Shown: positions 24,937 through 32,601 of the stretch, piece after piece | How positions within the stretch are numbered: position 1 is the first letter of the stretch | Layout of the letters: each line of letters starts with the position of its first letter | Assembly: GCF_007997075.1 (NCBI RefSeq) | Contig: NZ_VORS01000014.1 | Coordinates: 1 to 32,780 of the forward strand | DNA: 32,780 nt | Direction of reading: 5' to 3' | Source: Polaribacter sp. IC073 | GTDB taxonomy: Bacteria > Bacteroidota > Bacteroidia > Flavobacteriales > Flavobacteriaceae | Made by a program: the position numbers and the translations under genes | Notes under the pieces: generated by a model | Told to the model about the DNA's origin: nothing | What the model saw: the letters and a program-made list of their open reading frames with translations, nothing else | Database searches by the model: none

Positions 24937-26508
24937 TTATTTTAAAACTTTCTTTAATATTCCGAAAGCTGCTCTTATAAAAGTAGCACTTGTTAACACT
25001 TTAATTAACGGATTCTGCGCAGTACTTCGTCTTCTAGAAGAACTTCTAGTCGCTCTCTCCTCTCTTTGTCTTTCCTTTTCTTTTTCCTTGGCTACTTTCT
25101 CTCTTTCCTTTTCAGCTGCTGCTGCCTTAATTGCTTTTGCTTCTGCAAGATTTACTTTTTCAATTTTAGCATTTAATAACTCGTATGCGCTTTCTCTGTC
25201 TAGGTTTTCATTGTATTTGTAAAACAATCTAGAGTTATTTATTACTTGCTTTATTTCCTTGGCATTTAATACGTCCATTCTACTCATTGGCGCACGCAAC
25301 ATGGTTCTTGCCAACGGTGTCGGAATTCCTTTTTCGTTTAAAACGGAAACAAATGCTTCTCCGATACCTAATTGTGTTAAGACTTCCTTTGTATCGTAAT
25401 ACTCTGAACTCGGATAATTCTCTGCAGCCAATTTAATTGCTTTTCTGTCTTTTGCAGTAAATGCTCTTAACGCATGCTGAATTTTCAACCCCAATTGTGC
25501 TAAAATATCTTCTGGCACATCTTTAGGATTCTGAGTTACAAAATACAATCCAATTCCTTTAGAACGAATTAATTTTACAATACTTTCTATCTGATTTAAT
25601 AAAGCCTTAGATGCTTCTTCAAACACCAAGTGTGCTTCGTCTATAAAGATAATTAATTCTGGTCTACCAGAATCTCCTTGTTCTGGAAACGTTTCATATA
25701 CCTCAGCTAATAATTGCAACATAAATGTTGAAAACAACTTTGGCTTGTCTTGAATATCTGTCAATCTTAACACAGAAATGATTCCTTTTCCATCTGCATC
25801 TACTCTGGTTAAATCTTCTACTTCAAAAGATTTTTCACCAAAGAATAAATCGCCACCTTGTTGTTCTATTGCTACAATTTTACGCAAAATTGCACCTGTA
25901 GAAGAAGAAGAAATGCGCCCGTATTCGGCTTGAATTTCTTCTTTCCCTTCATTTGTAACGTATTGTAAAACTTTTTTAAAGTCTTTAATATCTAATAATG
26001 CAAACTTATTATCATCACAATATTTAAAAATGATGGAAACAATACCAGACTGTGTTTCTGTTAAATCTAAAATCCTTGATAATAAAACGGGGCCAAATTC
26101 TGAGACTGTTGCACGCATTCTTGTTCCTTCTTGCTCAGAAATTGTTAAAATTTCAATCGGGAACTTTTGTGCTGTAAACGGAAAACCAATTTTTGCATGA
26201 CGTTCGTCTATTTTGGCGTGTCCTGGGCTTGCTTGTGCCAAACCAGAAAGATCTCCTTTGATGTCCATTAACAACACAGGCACACCTTTTTCTGATAAAT
26301 TTTCAGCCAAAACTTGCAAGGTTTTTGTTTTCCCTGTTCCGGTTGCTCCAGCAATTAAACCATGTCTATTTAGGGTCTTTAAAGGAACTTTTACAATCGC
26401 ATCTGTTATAGTTTCTTCCCCTAACATGGCAGCACCTAATGCTATAAAATCGCCTTTGGTTTTGTAACCATTATTTATGTATTCAAAGAATTCTTCCTTT
26501 TGACTCAT
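24937..26508 (-). CDS. HerA-like (DUF853) ATPase
   Basis: This 523-residue P-loop ATPase has Walker A GATGTGKT (54-61). Walker B is LIIFIDEAH, with D290 and E291. An FVTQNPKDVP segment follows with the sensor-like TQNP. This matches the DUF853/HerA-C group of FtsK-HerA ATPases, presumed hexameric motors. The cellular task in bacteria is unknown and no NurA-type nuclease gene lies next to it. The C-terminal part (about 450-505) is a highly charged A/K/E/R-rich segment (KEREKVAKEKEKERQREER) predicted to be a coiled coil, followed by an S/R-rich patch and a hydrophobic end. It starts after the terminator of the DHH phosphoesterase gene. Confidence 0.9.
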   Translation of the reverse strand: MSQKEEFFEYINNGYKTKGDFIALGAAMLGEETITDAIVKVPLKTLNRHGLIAGATGTGKTKTLQVLAENLSEKGVPVLLMDIKGDLSGLAQASPGHAKIDERHAKIGFPFTAQKFPIEILTISEQEGTRMRATVSEFGPVLLSRILDLTETQSGIVSIIFKYCDDNKFALLDIKDFKKVLQYVTNEGKEEIQAEYGRISSSSTGAILRKIVAIEQQGGDLFFGEKSFEVEDLTRVDADGKGIISVLRLTDIQDKPKLFSTFMLQLLAEVYETFPEQGDSGRPELIIFIDEAHLVFEEASKALLNQIESIVKLIRSKGIGLYFVTQNPKDVPEDILAQLGLKIQHALRAFTAKDRKAIKLAAENYPSSEYYDTKEVLTQLGIGEAFVSVLNEKGIPTPLARTMLRAPMSRMDVLNAKEIKQVINNSRLFYKYNENLDRESAYELLNAKIEKVNLAEAKAIKAAAAEKEREKVAKEKEKERQREERATRSSSRRRSTAQNPLIKVLTSATFIRAAFGILKKVLK

Positions 26509-26609
26509 TTACTAAATTTTGATAAAAATAATCAAACTTTAATTGTTGTGAAATTATTTAAACATTTTGTTTGAAATAGTTTTAAATGAAAATTTAAAAT
26601 GAATGCAAT

Positions 26610-26645
26610 AAAAAAGGTTCTAACTTTACAATAAAGTTAAAACCT
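26610..26645 (-). terminator. Intrinsic terminator after the DHH phosphoesterase gene
   Basis: AGGTT-C-TAACTTTA, loop CAA, TAAAGTTA-A-AACCT make a 13-bp stem with one mismatch. On the minus strand it is followed by a run of six T. It lies 28 bases past the stop at 26674. Confidence 0.85.
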
Positions 26646-26673
26646 CTTCTTCTTTTTTAAGATCTAATTGGTC

Positions 26674-27675
26674 TTATTTCTGAAAATATTCAGGAATCAA
26701 GCCTTTTAATTTCTCTAAAGTTTCTTCAACTGTTAAGTCGCTCATTCCTCCAGAAGCATTTGCATGACCTCCTCCGTTAAAATGTTCTTTTGCCAACATA
26801 TTTACAGGGTTTTCTGCTCCTTTAGAACGGAAAGAAATTTTCATAATTCCGTCTCTTTCTGTAAAAACAATCGCAGCTTTCATTCCTTTTATAGACAAAA
26901 CCAAGTTTGCCAAACTATCTGTATCTCCTTTTTTGTAATTATATTTTGCCAATTCTTCTTTAGACAAAGAAATAATTGCCACATTGTAATCATATAAAAT
27001 TTCTAACTTCTCGCTCATTGCGTATCCTTGCAAACGCAAACGAGATTCGGTATTATTATCACTTAATTTTTCGTGAATTAAATGGTGTACTACTCCTGCT
27101 GCCAATAGTTTTCCTAAAACGTCATGTGTTCTTGGTTTTACAGAATTGAATCTAAAACTACCGGTATCTGTTAAAATACCTAAGTATAAAGGTGTTCCTA
27201 TTTTTTCATCTAACAAATCTATATGACCAGATTCTTCTATTAAGTCTACAATTAATTGAGATGTTGATGATGCCGTAGTTTCTGAAACCGTTATTGTAGG
27301 AAATTCTTCAGGATTCAAATGATGATCGATCATAATCTTCTTACAAGTTACTGCTTCTAACAACGCTTGCATTTCTGGTCCTACTCTATTGGTTGCATTG
27401 TAATCTAAACAGAAAATTAAATCTGCTTTTTGCATTTGTTCAGTTACCTCATCCGAATTTTTATCCATTAAAATAATTGAAGAAGTATCTAACCAATCTA
27501 AAAAATCGGGTGCTTTATCGGGGTGACAAACCACGGCTTTTTTACCTAATTTTTCTATAAAATGAAGCAAACCTAAAGAAGAACCAATTGAGTCTCCGTC
27601 TGCAGATTTGTGTGCTGTAATTACGATATTAGAGGCTGCTAATATTTCTACTTCAATTTGTTTGTAAATATTCAT
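26674..27675 (-). CDS. nrnA: DHH/DHHA1 phosphoesterase (NrnA-type oligoribonuclease / pAp phosphatase)
   Basis: NrnA degrades short RNA fragments and dephosphorylates 3'-phosphoadenosine 5'-phosphate. The metal ligands are visible as AHKSADGDS (H22, D26, D28), FCLDYN (D91) and the DHH motif IMIDHH (117-119). The C-terminal DHHA1 domain ends with the substrate-binding GGGHANASGG (301-310). The length of 333 residues is normal. I chose ATG 27675 because the eight extra residues from ATG 27699 lie before the usual family start; both are possible. A near-match to the -7 box (TAACTTCG at 27733-27740) lies upstream. Confidence 0.88.
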   Translation of the reverse strand: MNIYKQIEVEILAASNIVITAHKSADGDSIGSSLGLLHFIEKLGKKAVVCHPDKAPDFLDWLDTSSIILMDKNSDEVTEQMQKADLIFCLDYNATNRVGPEMQALLEAVTCKKIMIDHHLNPEEFPTITVSETTASSTSQLIVDLIEESGHIDLLDEKIGTPLYLGILTDTGSFRFNSVKPRTHDVLGKLLAAGVVHHLIHEKLSDNNTESRLRLQGYAMSEKLEILYDYNVAIISLSKEELAKYNYKKGDTDSLANLVLSIKGMKAAIVFTERDGIMKISFRSKGAENPVNMLAKEHFNGGGHANASGGMSDLTVEETLEKLKGLIPEYFQK

Positions 27676-27949
27676 GTAGTGTATTTTTTCAATTGCCATT
27701 TATTATAGCAATGGTATGTTTTTTGGAAGGTGCGAAGTTAGGTTTATTATTGAAGTGTGGAAGGGAGTTGTTAAAGTTTAATTGTTAGGGAATTGTTTGT
27801 TGTTTTGGTTGAAGAAATATTTGAAGAAATTTTTCTAAAGTTTCGTGGTTTAATAGATTTAAAATGAATAGAAAATCCGTGAGGTTATTTGTAAATAGGC
27901 TAAAACTAGCAATTATTTTATTTAAGTTTGTCTTTTCATACGAGCTTGT

Positions 27950-29455
27950 TTATCCTTCTAAAACCTTGTCAGAAAGATCTAAACAGTGACTTACTGCTCT
28001 TCTGTATTTCTCCTCTCTTCCTGTTCTATTCATCATTCTCAAATTAAAAAGCCGTATTGAGGAAATTAATAATTTATTTTCGAGTGCACAATGGAAATCT
28101 TTTTGACTGATTAAAACTGTAATTTCATCTCCTTCAGTCTTTTCTTCATAAGCGTCCCTTAAATCAAGCTTTAAAGATGGTATCGTTTCTAAGAGTGATT
28201 TAAATGAATCATTTTTTTCTTCAAGACTTCTTAAGTAAGGTACTTTTGACACATATAGCATAAATGTTAAAGAATTATCAGGTTCTTCAAACACTGACAA
28301 TACTGGTACAGAATTAATATTGATTCTTGTTACGCAATTAGATTTTTTTAAATAATTAGGTAAACAGGTTAAGTTCCAGTAATTAAATTCACTCGCTAAA
28401 TAATTAGGAATGGTTGATTTAATATATTTTCTCAATAAATTTATTATCTCGTCAAAATATGACTTTTTTTTAAATTTCAAATACCTGTCTTTAAACTTTA
28501 CTCTTACATCTGTATTATTAAATTTACTACCAGTTAATAAATTATAATTGAAGTTACTTACCCATAATTCTTGTTGCTCCGCATCAAAAACATTCAAAAA
28601 TTCAATTTGTTTAAGGTTGCGAATTCTTAATTCTTTGCTTTCAAAAAGCCCTATTATTCTATTTTCTTCAAAAAGCAATAAATCTTCAATTATTGGTTTG
28701 AAATACACGGTTATAATGTCATTATATTTTTTTAAATGCTGTTTAATTCGGACTTGTATTTTTTTTGCCTGCCCTATATAATATTCATTATTCCTAAATT
28801 CAATGATATATATACCACTACATTTTTCATCCCTTAAATGTTGAAATCCATACTCACTAACTAGAAATAATTTATTACCATCCTTTGGAATTGCTGTTTT
28901 TATTTTTTCAATATCATTGATTTTTTGAAAACGGATAATATATTTAATCTCTTTTGAAAGTAATCTAACAATATCAATATTTGCTTTTTCAAATTGTTCT
29001 GTCAAATTATATATGTCCGCTCTCCATTTTAAAGTAAATTCATCATCATAATCTAATAAATGATTTGAAAATAATTCAATCGATTTTTCATAGTTTCCAA
29101 TAAAATAATTGCACGCTCCTAAATAAAAATCTAGACCATCTAATTTGTTATTTAGATATTTCGCACTTTCTAAATCTCTAATAGCTAAATCATATTTATC
29201 TATTGAATAATAACAAATGCCCCTATTATATAATCCTATAGTATAGTTTGAATTTAATTCTAAAGCTCGTGAAATATCAATAACTGCATTATCAAATTCT
29301 TCTTTTTCCATAAAGGCTTTGCCTCTTGCACCGAAAAGCAAATAAATTGAGTTATCTAATTCTATTTTTGAATTACAGTAATTAATCATTCCAACAAAAT
29401 CTTTATTTTGGAAGTAATTTATCAAAGTTTCATTTAATAGTATTTTGTCACTCAT
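27950..29455 (-). CDS. TPR-like repeats fused to GIY-YIG nuclease, unknown C-terminal half
   Basis: The 501-residue protein has three parts. Residues 1 to about 165 are helical repeats with TPR spacing: FGARGKAFMEKEEFDNAVID, LYNRGICYYSIDKYDLAIRD and YLGACNYFIGNYEKSIELF. Residues 212-270 are a GIY-YIG core: GIY 214-216, YIG 226-228, catalytic R236 (QVRIKQH), H240 and the metal-binding E264 (LFEENRI). Residues from about 300 to 501 are an unrecognised region rich in basic segments. All nuclease residues seem intact. No signal peptide or membrane segment is present. The gene stands alone between 250 and over 1000 bases of non-coding DNA, and no partner gene (methylase, helicase, integrase) is near. 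A DNA-acting or RNA-acting nuclease, perhaps in defence, is plausible but unproven. Confidence 0.8.
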   Translation of the reverse strand: MSDKILLNETLINYFQNKDFVGMINYCNSKIELDNSIYLLFGARGKAFMEKEEFDNAVIDISRALELNSNYTIGLYNRGICYYSIDKYDLAIRDLESAKYLNNKLDGLDFYLGACNYFIGNYEKSIELFSNHLLDYDDEFTLKWRADIYNLTEQFEKANIDIVRLLSKEIKYIIRFQKINDIEKIKTAIPKDGNKLFLVSEYGFQHLRDEKCSGIYIIEFRNNEYYIGQAKKIQVRIKQHLKKYNDIITVYFKPIIEDLLLFEENRIIGLFESKELRIRNLKQIEFLNVFDAEQQELWVSNFNYNLLTGSKFNNTDVRVKFKDRYLKFKKKSYFDEIINLLRKYIKSTIPNYLASEFNYWNLTCLPNYLKKSNCVTRININSVPVLSVFEEPDNSLTFMLYVSKVPYLRSLEEKNDSFKSLLETIPSLKLDLRDAYEEKTEGDEITVLISQKDFHCALENKLLISSIRLFNLRMMNRTGREEKYRRAVSHCLDLSDKVLEG

Positions 29456-29936
29456 TTTCTGTTCATTTTTTTTTTAGAATGAGATAAAAAGTTAACACTG
29501 ATATGATGTCGTTTCAATGACTTGAATCAGGAGCAAGCGAAGTTAGAAGAAAATAGGTTTAGAAACAAACCAAATTATAATCCAAATGTCATTTCGAAAT
29601 GAGATTTTCAGTGATTGAGAAACCTCATTAAGAAAACTAATTGTGAGATTACTCTTCGTTCTGAATGACAATCGTTAGCATTCATCAATAAATAAAAATA
29701 AATACTGTAAATCGTTATTTCAGTTAATTGAATTCTAAGCCAAACCTCATTTCGAAATGAGCTTTTTAGCAATTAAAAAATCTCATTAGAAGAACCAACT
29801 ATGAGGTCCTTCTTAATTAACTATGTTAGATACTTTTCAATCAAAAAATATTTTAATTTCAGTAATATTCAGTCCAACAATCGTTAGCTAGCCTAACAAC
29901 ATAACACTCTATATTAATGATTTAATTTTAGAGCCT
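29456..29936. repeat. Non-coding stretch with two REP-like elements
   Basis: No gene is seen here. Two related units begin with the palindromes TCATTTCGAAATGA (29589-29602) and CTCATTTCGAAATGAG (29746-29761). Each is followed by the shared pattern GAG-TTTT-AG-ATT-A-AAA-CTCATTA and a later TGAG block. Unit one runs to about 29670 (ending ATGACA) and unit two to about 29815. Palindromes of the TCATTTCGAA-type followed by AAATCTCAT are common dispersed repeats in flavobacterial genomes (recollection). The 12-base direct repeat ACAATCGTTAGC occurs at 29668-29679 and 29877-29888, flanking unit two. Confidence 0.6.
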
Positions 29937-30211
29937 TTATACACTATGAGCTACTTGACTAAGGCAAAAAGAGCAGTAAGCACTAAAAGCCAAAAACTGG
30001 AGAATCATATTCATATTTGAACTCATAGAGGAATTGCTGTTTGAAAAGGATTTACCTAATGCAATTGGATATGAAAATAAATAGCAATTAATAACTGTAA
30101 GAATTCTAGCAGTAATGGTTACACCTACTTTGCCTTCAAAATAAGCAGCCGGAATAAAAATAACAAACCTACACCAATCATAATCAGGAACTTAGCAAGG
30201 AAATCAGACAT
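29937..30211 (-). pseudogene. Frameshifted small membrane-protein gene
   Basis: From ATG 30211 the minus strand reads MSDFLAKFLIMIGVGLLF. After a one-base loss in a five-T run (30156-30160 on the plus strand) it continues IPAAYFEGKVGVTITARIL to TAA 29937-29939. Restoring one T gives a continuous protein of about 91 residues with two or three hydrophobic segments. Without it the frame ends within 28 codons. The family is unknown. A sequencing error cannot be excluded, though the run is short. Confidence 0.5.
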
Positions 30212-30442
30212 AAATGGAAGATTGATTTTTTTTGTTTCTATACTTTTATCAACTTAGCTACATTTCTATAATTCTTGCCAACGTTAACAAAAACATATAA
30301 TGTTTAAATGTGTTATATTATAATTGGTGAAATTAGGTTTTTCCCTTTTTATAAATAATAAACTGACAACTAAGAAACAATGAAGGAAATCACCTCTGAT
30401 TTTAATATTTGTATTTTAATACTATTTTAACTTTTTGAGCAT
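30212..30442. other. Intergenic stretch with no recognised feature
   Basis: This AT-rich DNA lies between the frameshifted small gene and the terminator of the outer-membrane gene. I saw no reading frame, repeat or promoter box that I could support. Confidence 0.5.
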
Positions 30443-30470
30443 AAAAAAAGGGAAGCTAATTTACTTCCCT
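30443..30470 (-). terminator. Intrinsic terminator after the outer-membrane protein gene
   Basis: AGGGAAG and CTTCCCT pair around an 8-base loop. On the minus strand seven T follow. It lies 25 bases past the stop at 30495. Confidence 0.85.
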
Positions 30471-30494
30471 ATATTACTTTTATTTTGTTTCTAT

Positions 30495-31073
30495 TTAGAA
30501 AAAATATCCAACAGATACTTGAAATACTCCATTTTTAATACTATTATCAGATTCTTTAGCTACGTTAGATAAACCTAAGTTATAACGAGCACTAAAATTT
30601 AAACCACTATCTAACTTATAACCAGCACCAAAATTTAATCCGAAATCAATTGTTTCAAATTCATCTTTTACATCCACTTCTCCTGAGTCACCTCCAGATT
30701 CTGCTTTTACTTTTGCAGATAATAAGAAGCCTACTTGAGGTCCTGCTTCTAAACTAAAACCTTCAGCTACATAATACTTAGCCATAACAGGAACGTTTAA
30801 ATAATCTAACTTCATAGTTAAGTCAACATTATTCTCATCAGTTTTGGCTCCTTGAGTTGAATACATTAATTCTGGCTGAAGAGAAAACTTTTCAGAAATT
30901 TCGATTTCTGCAACTGCACCCACATGAAGAGAAGTTCTATAATCATTGTTTTCAACATCATCTCCATAAACGTTAGCAAAGTTTAGACCCGCTTTAGCTC
31001 CAAACTTTACATCCTGTGCGTTTGCTGTAAATCCTGCAGCAACAATAGCAACAGCTAATAATACTTTTTTCAT
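30495..31073 (-). CDS. Outer-membrane beta-barrel protein (porin family, PorT-like)
   Basis: This 192-residue exported protein has a classic signal peptide (MKKVLLAVAIVAAGFTANAQ). Alternating beta strands begin VKFGAKAGLNFANVYGDD and end with the aromatic terminal strand VFQVSVGYFF expected for BamA-inserted proteins. It fits the small eight-stranded outer-membrane barrel group common in Bacteroidota (PF13568-like). Function is unknown, often structural or adhesion. ATG 31073 is chosen; an upstream TTG at 31109 overlaps the -7 box at 31107-31114. Gene and terminator form a single unit. Confidence 0.88.
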   Translation of the reverse strand: MKKVLLAVAIVAAGFTANAQDVKFGAKAGLNFANVYGDDVENNDYRTSLHVGAVAEIEISEKFSLQPELMYSTQGAKTDENNVDLTMKLDYLNVPVMAKYYVAEGFSLEAGPQVGFLLSAKVKAESGGDSGEVDVKDEFETIDFGLNFGAGYKLDSGLNFSARYNLGLSNVAKESDNSIKNGVFQVSVGYFF

Positions 31074-31106
31074 AATTTCAATTTTTAAATTAACTAATTC
31101 TTTCCA

Positions 31107-31114
31107 CAAACATA
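31107..31114 (-). promoter_or_regulatory. Bacteroidota -7 promoter box for the outer-membrane protein gene
   Basis: On the minus strand this reads TATGTTTG, an exact TAnnTTTG match 33 bases upstream of ATG 31073. Confidence 0.55.
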
Positions 31115-31267
31115 TAGTTATTTTTAGAAATAAAAAATAAAAAGATTAAAAAAATCATCCGAAAAAGTTGTGAAGAAGAAGGCAAAAGCAATTTAAAAAT
31201 AGACAATAACAAACTCTATGAAAAGAACTACTAAAAATCTAAAAAAAATCACTTCAAACATCGTTCT

Positions 31268-31305
31268 AGGAGAGTAACCTAATAATAGTGACTCTTCCTC
31301 TTTTT
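31268..31305 (+). terminator. Orphan hairpin with T run between two minus-strand genes
   Basis: AGGAGAGT (31268-31275) pairs with ACTCTTCCT (31291-31299, one bulge) around a 15-base loop and is followed by CTTTTT on the plus strand. No plus-strand gene precedes it. The rest of the 421-base gap between the outer-membrane and LytTR genes shows no reading frame or other feature. Confidence 0.35.
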
Positions 31306-31431
31306 ATTATAATTAACTCAGGGTAAACCTTATAAACATAGATTTTTATAATTACTTTAAAAACTTCTCAACACACTTTTCTTCTTTCTTAAAAAAAACC
31401 TCGAAGTGATAAACCTTGCTTAGTTTTCTAT

Positions 31432-31457
31432 AAAAAAACTTTAATAAGTGAAAAGTT
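31432..31457 (-). terminator. Weak terminator candidate after the LytTR regulator
   Basis: AACTTT (31437-31442) and AAAGTT (31452-31457) form a 6-bp stem. On the minus strand the next bases are a T run (31432-31438, partly within the stem). It lies 38 bases past the stop of the regulator. Confidence 0.45.
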
Positions 31458-31494
31458 ATTATTTTGTAAAAAACAATGTGATTCCTTGCTTATA

Positions 31495-32250
31495 TCAGTC
31501 AATCCAACTCTTAAAATCTTTAACCCTTTCTCTACTGACAATAATTTCGGTTTCGTTAAAAGGATGCAAGATTAATTTTAAACGCGAATTAGAATACGCA
31601 ATAATGTCTTTAATGGTATTTATATGCACAATAAAAGTACGGTTTACTCTAAAGAATTGCGCTGGATCTAATTGTTCTTGCCAATGCTCTAAAGAATTGT
31701 CTAATAAATAGTTTCTATTTTCTTTGGTATGAATATAAGTCGCTTTATTTTCACTGTAAAAACAGGCAACATCTTCAATATTTATAATTTTTAGATGTTG
31801 TCCGACTTTAATTGTTAGCCTTTTTTTAAACTTCCGATCTACAGGGTTTACCAACAATTTACGAATATCATCTAAGTTTACTTGCACGTTAGATTGTTTT
31901 GGTTGGTATTCTTTAAACTTATCTACCGCTACTTTTAACTCTTCTTCATCTAGAGGTTTCAGTAAATAATCAATACTATTTAGTTTGAAAGCTTTTAACG
32001 CATATTCGTCATACGCAGTCGTAAAAATAATAGCAGATTTGACTTCAATTTCTTCGAAAATCTCAAAAGAGATGCCGTCTGAGAGTTGAATGTCTAAAAA
32101 TATTAAATCTGGGTGTTTGTTATTCTGCAACCAGTTTAAAGACTCTTCTACCGAGTGCAACATTTGCTGTACTTCGATGTCTAAAATAGCCAACATTCTG
32201 TTTAATCTTCTTGCTGCTGGTTTTTCATCTTCAATTATTAGTACGTTCAT
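31495..32250 (-). CDS. LytTR-family response regulator
   Basis: This 251-residue two-component regulator has a receiver domain at 1-115: acidic pair E7/D8, phosphoacceptor D53 (LIFLDIQ), T77/T78 and K98 (LLKPL). A LytTR DNA-binding domain follows at about 145-250 (RLTIKVGQHLKIINIEDVACF, then FFRVNRTFIVHINTIKDI and REFVKDFK-like RERVKDF). Members bind direct repeats upstream of targets and are usually paired with a LytS-type membrane histidine kinase. No kinase gene is in the window; only a 2TM-domain protein lies upstream on the same strand, so the kinase may lie beyond the right edge. Nothing looks damaged. Confidence 0.93.
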   Translation of the reverse strand: MNVLIIEDEKPAARRLNRMLAILDIEVQQMLHSVEESLNWLQNNKHPDLIFLDIQLSDGISFEIFEEIEVKSAIIFTTAYDEYALKAFKLNSIDYLLKPLDEEELKVAVDKFKEYQPKQSNVQVNLDDIRKLLVNPVDRKFKKRLTIKVGQHLKIINIEDVACFYSENKATYIHTKENRNYLLDNSLEHWQEQLDPAQFFRVNRTFIVHINTIKDIIAYSNSRLKLILHPFNETEIIVSRERVKDFKSWID

Positions 32251-32276
32251 TTTCTTTTAGTTGTTAAATTCTTAGA

Positions 32277-32330
32277 TTTTAAGATTCCTCCTATCGTCGG
32301 AATGACAGAAAGGTAAACTTTGTCACTTTA
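32277..32330. repeat. Possible REP-like repeat fragment
   Basis: The text around 32291-32330 (CTATCGTCGGAATGACAG, then TTTGTCAC) resembles the GGAATGACA end of dispersed flavobacterial repeats. It lies between the LytTR and 2TM genes. Only one end is recognisable, so this is a weak call. Confidence 0.3.
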
Positions 32331-32358
32331 TAGCGCTGAAGCTTTTGCAACTTTTAAA

Positions 32359-32601
32359 CTAATTTTCTTCTTTCATATATTCATCAATCTTTTTTTCTTC
32401 CCAATCTTTACCAAATAAATTAGGGAATCCAAAAGTTTTAATTCCGTGAAGAATTAAAAATATTCCCCAAATAAACCAAATTGGCAAATAAGTGTTTTCT
32501 CCTCCATCAAACTGATTGCTAACGATAAAATCTCCGAAAAATTTAAAAGAAAAATTCCATACAAATGCTAAAAACAAATTTACCAAAATGTAAGCAACCA
32601 C
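32359..32601 (-). CDS. 2TM-domain membrane protein, start codon uncertain
   Basis: Two hydrophobic hairpin segments (VAYILVNLFLAFVWNF and YLPIWFIWGIFLIL) and the following GKDWEEKKIDEYM match the Bacteroidota 2TM domain, usually found next to LytTR systems. The only in-frame start is GTG 32601. However, the frame stays open back to a TAG at 32653-32655. That upstream part (AKLSRIEEIKKFYKHV) resembles the conserved N-terminus of the domain, which normally follows an ATG. So either translation starts at GTG and lacks the first helix, or an ATG was lost through a small deletion. It lies 109 bases upstream of the LytTR gene. Confidence 0.65.
   Translation of the reverse strand: MVAYILVNLFLAFVWNFSFKFFGDFIVSNQFDGGENTYLPIWFIWGIFLILHGIKTFGFPNLFGKDWEEKKIDEYMKEEN

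Noticed and set aside
29588..29830. CRISPR array
   Set aside because: Only two diverged units with unlike spacing are present; no regular repeat-spacer pattern and no cas genes.
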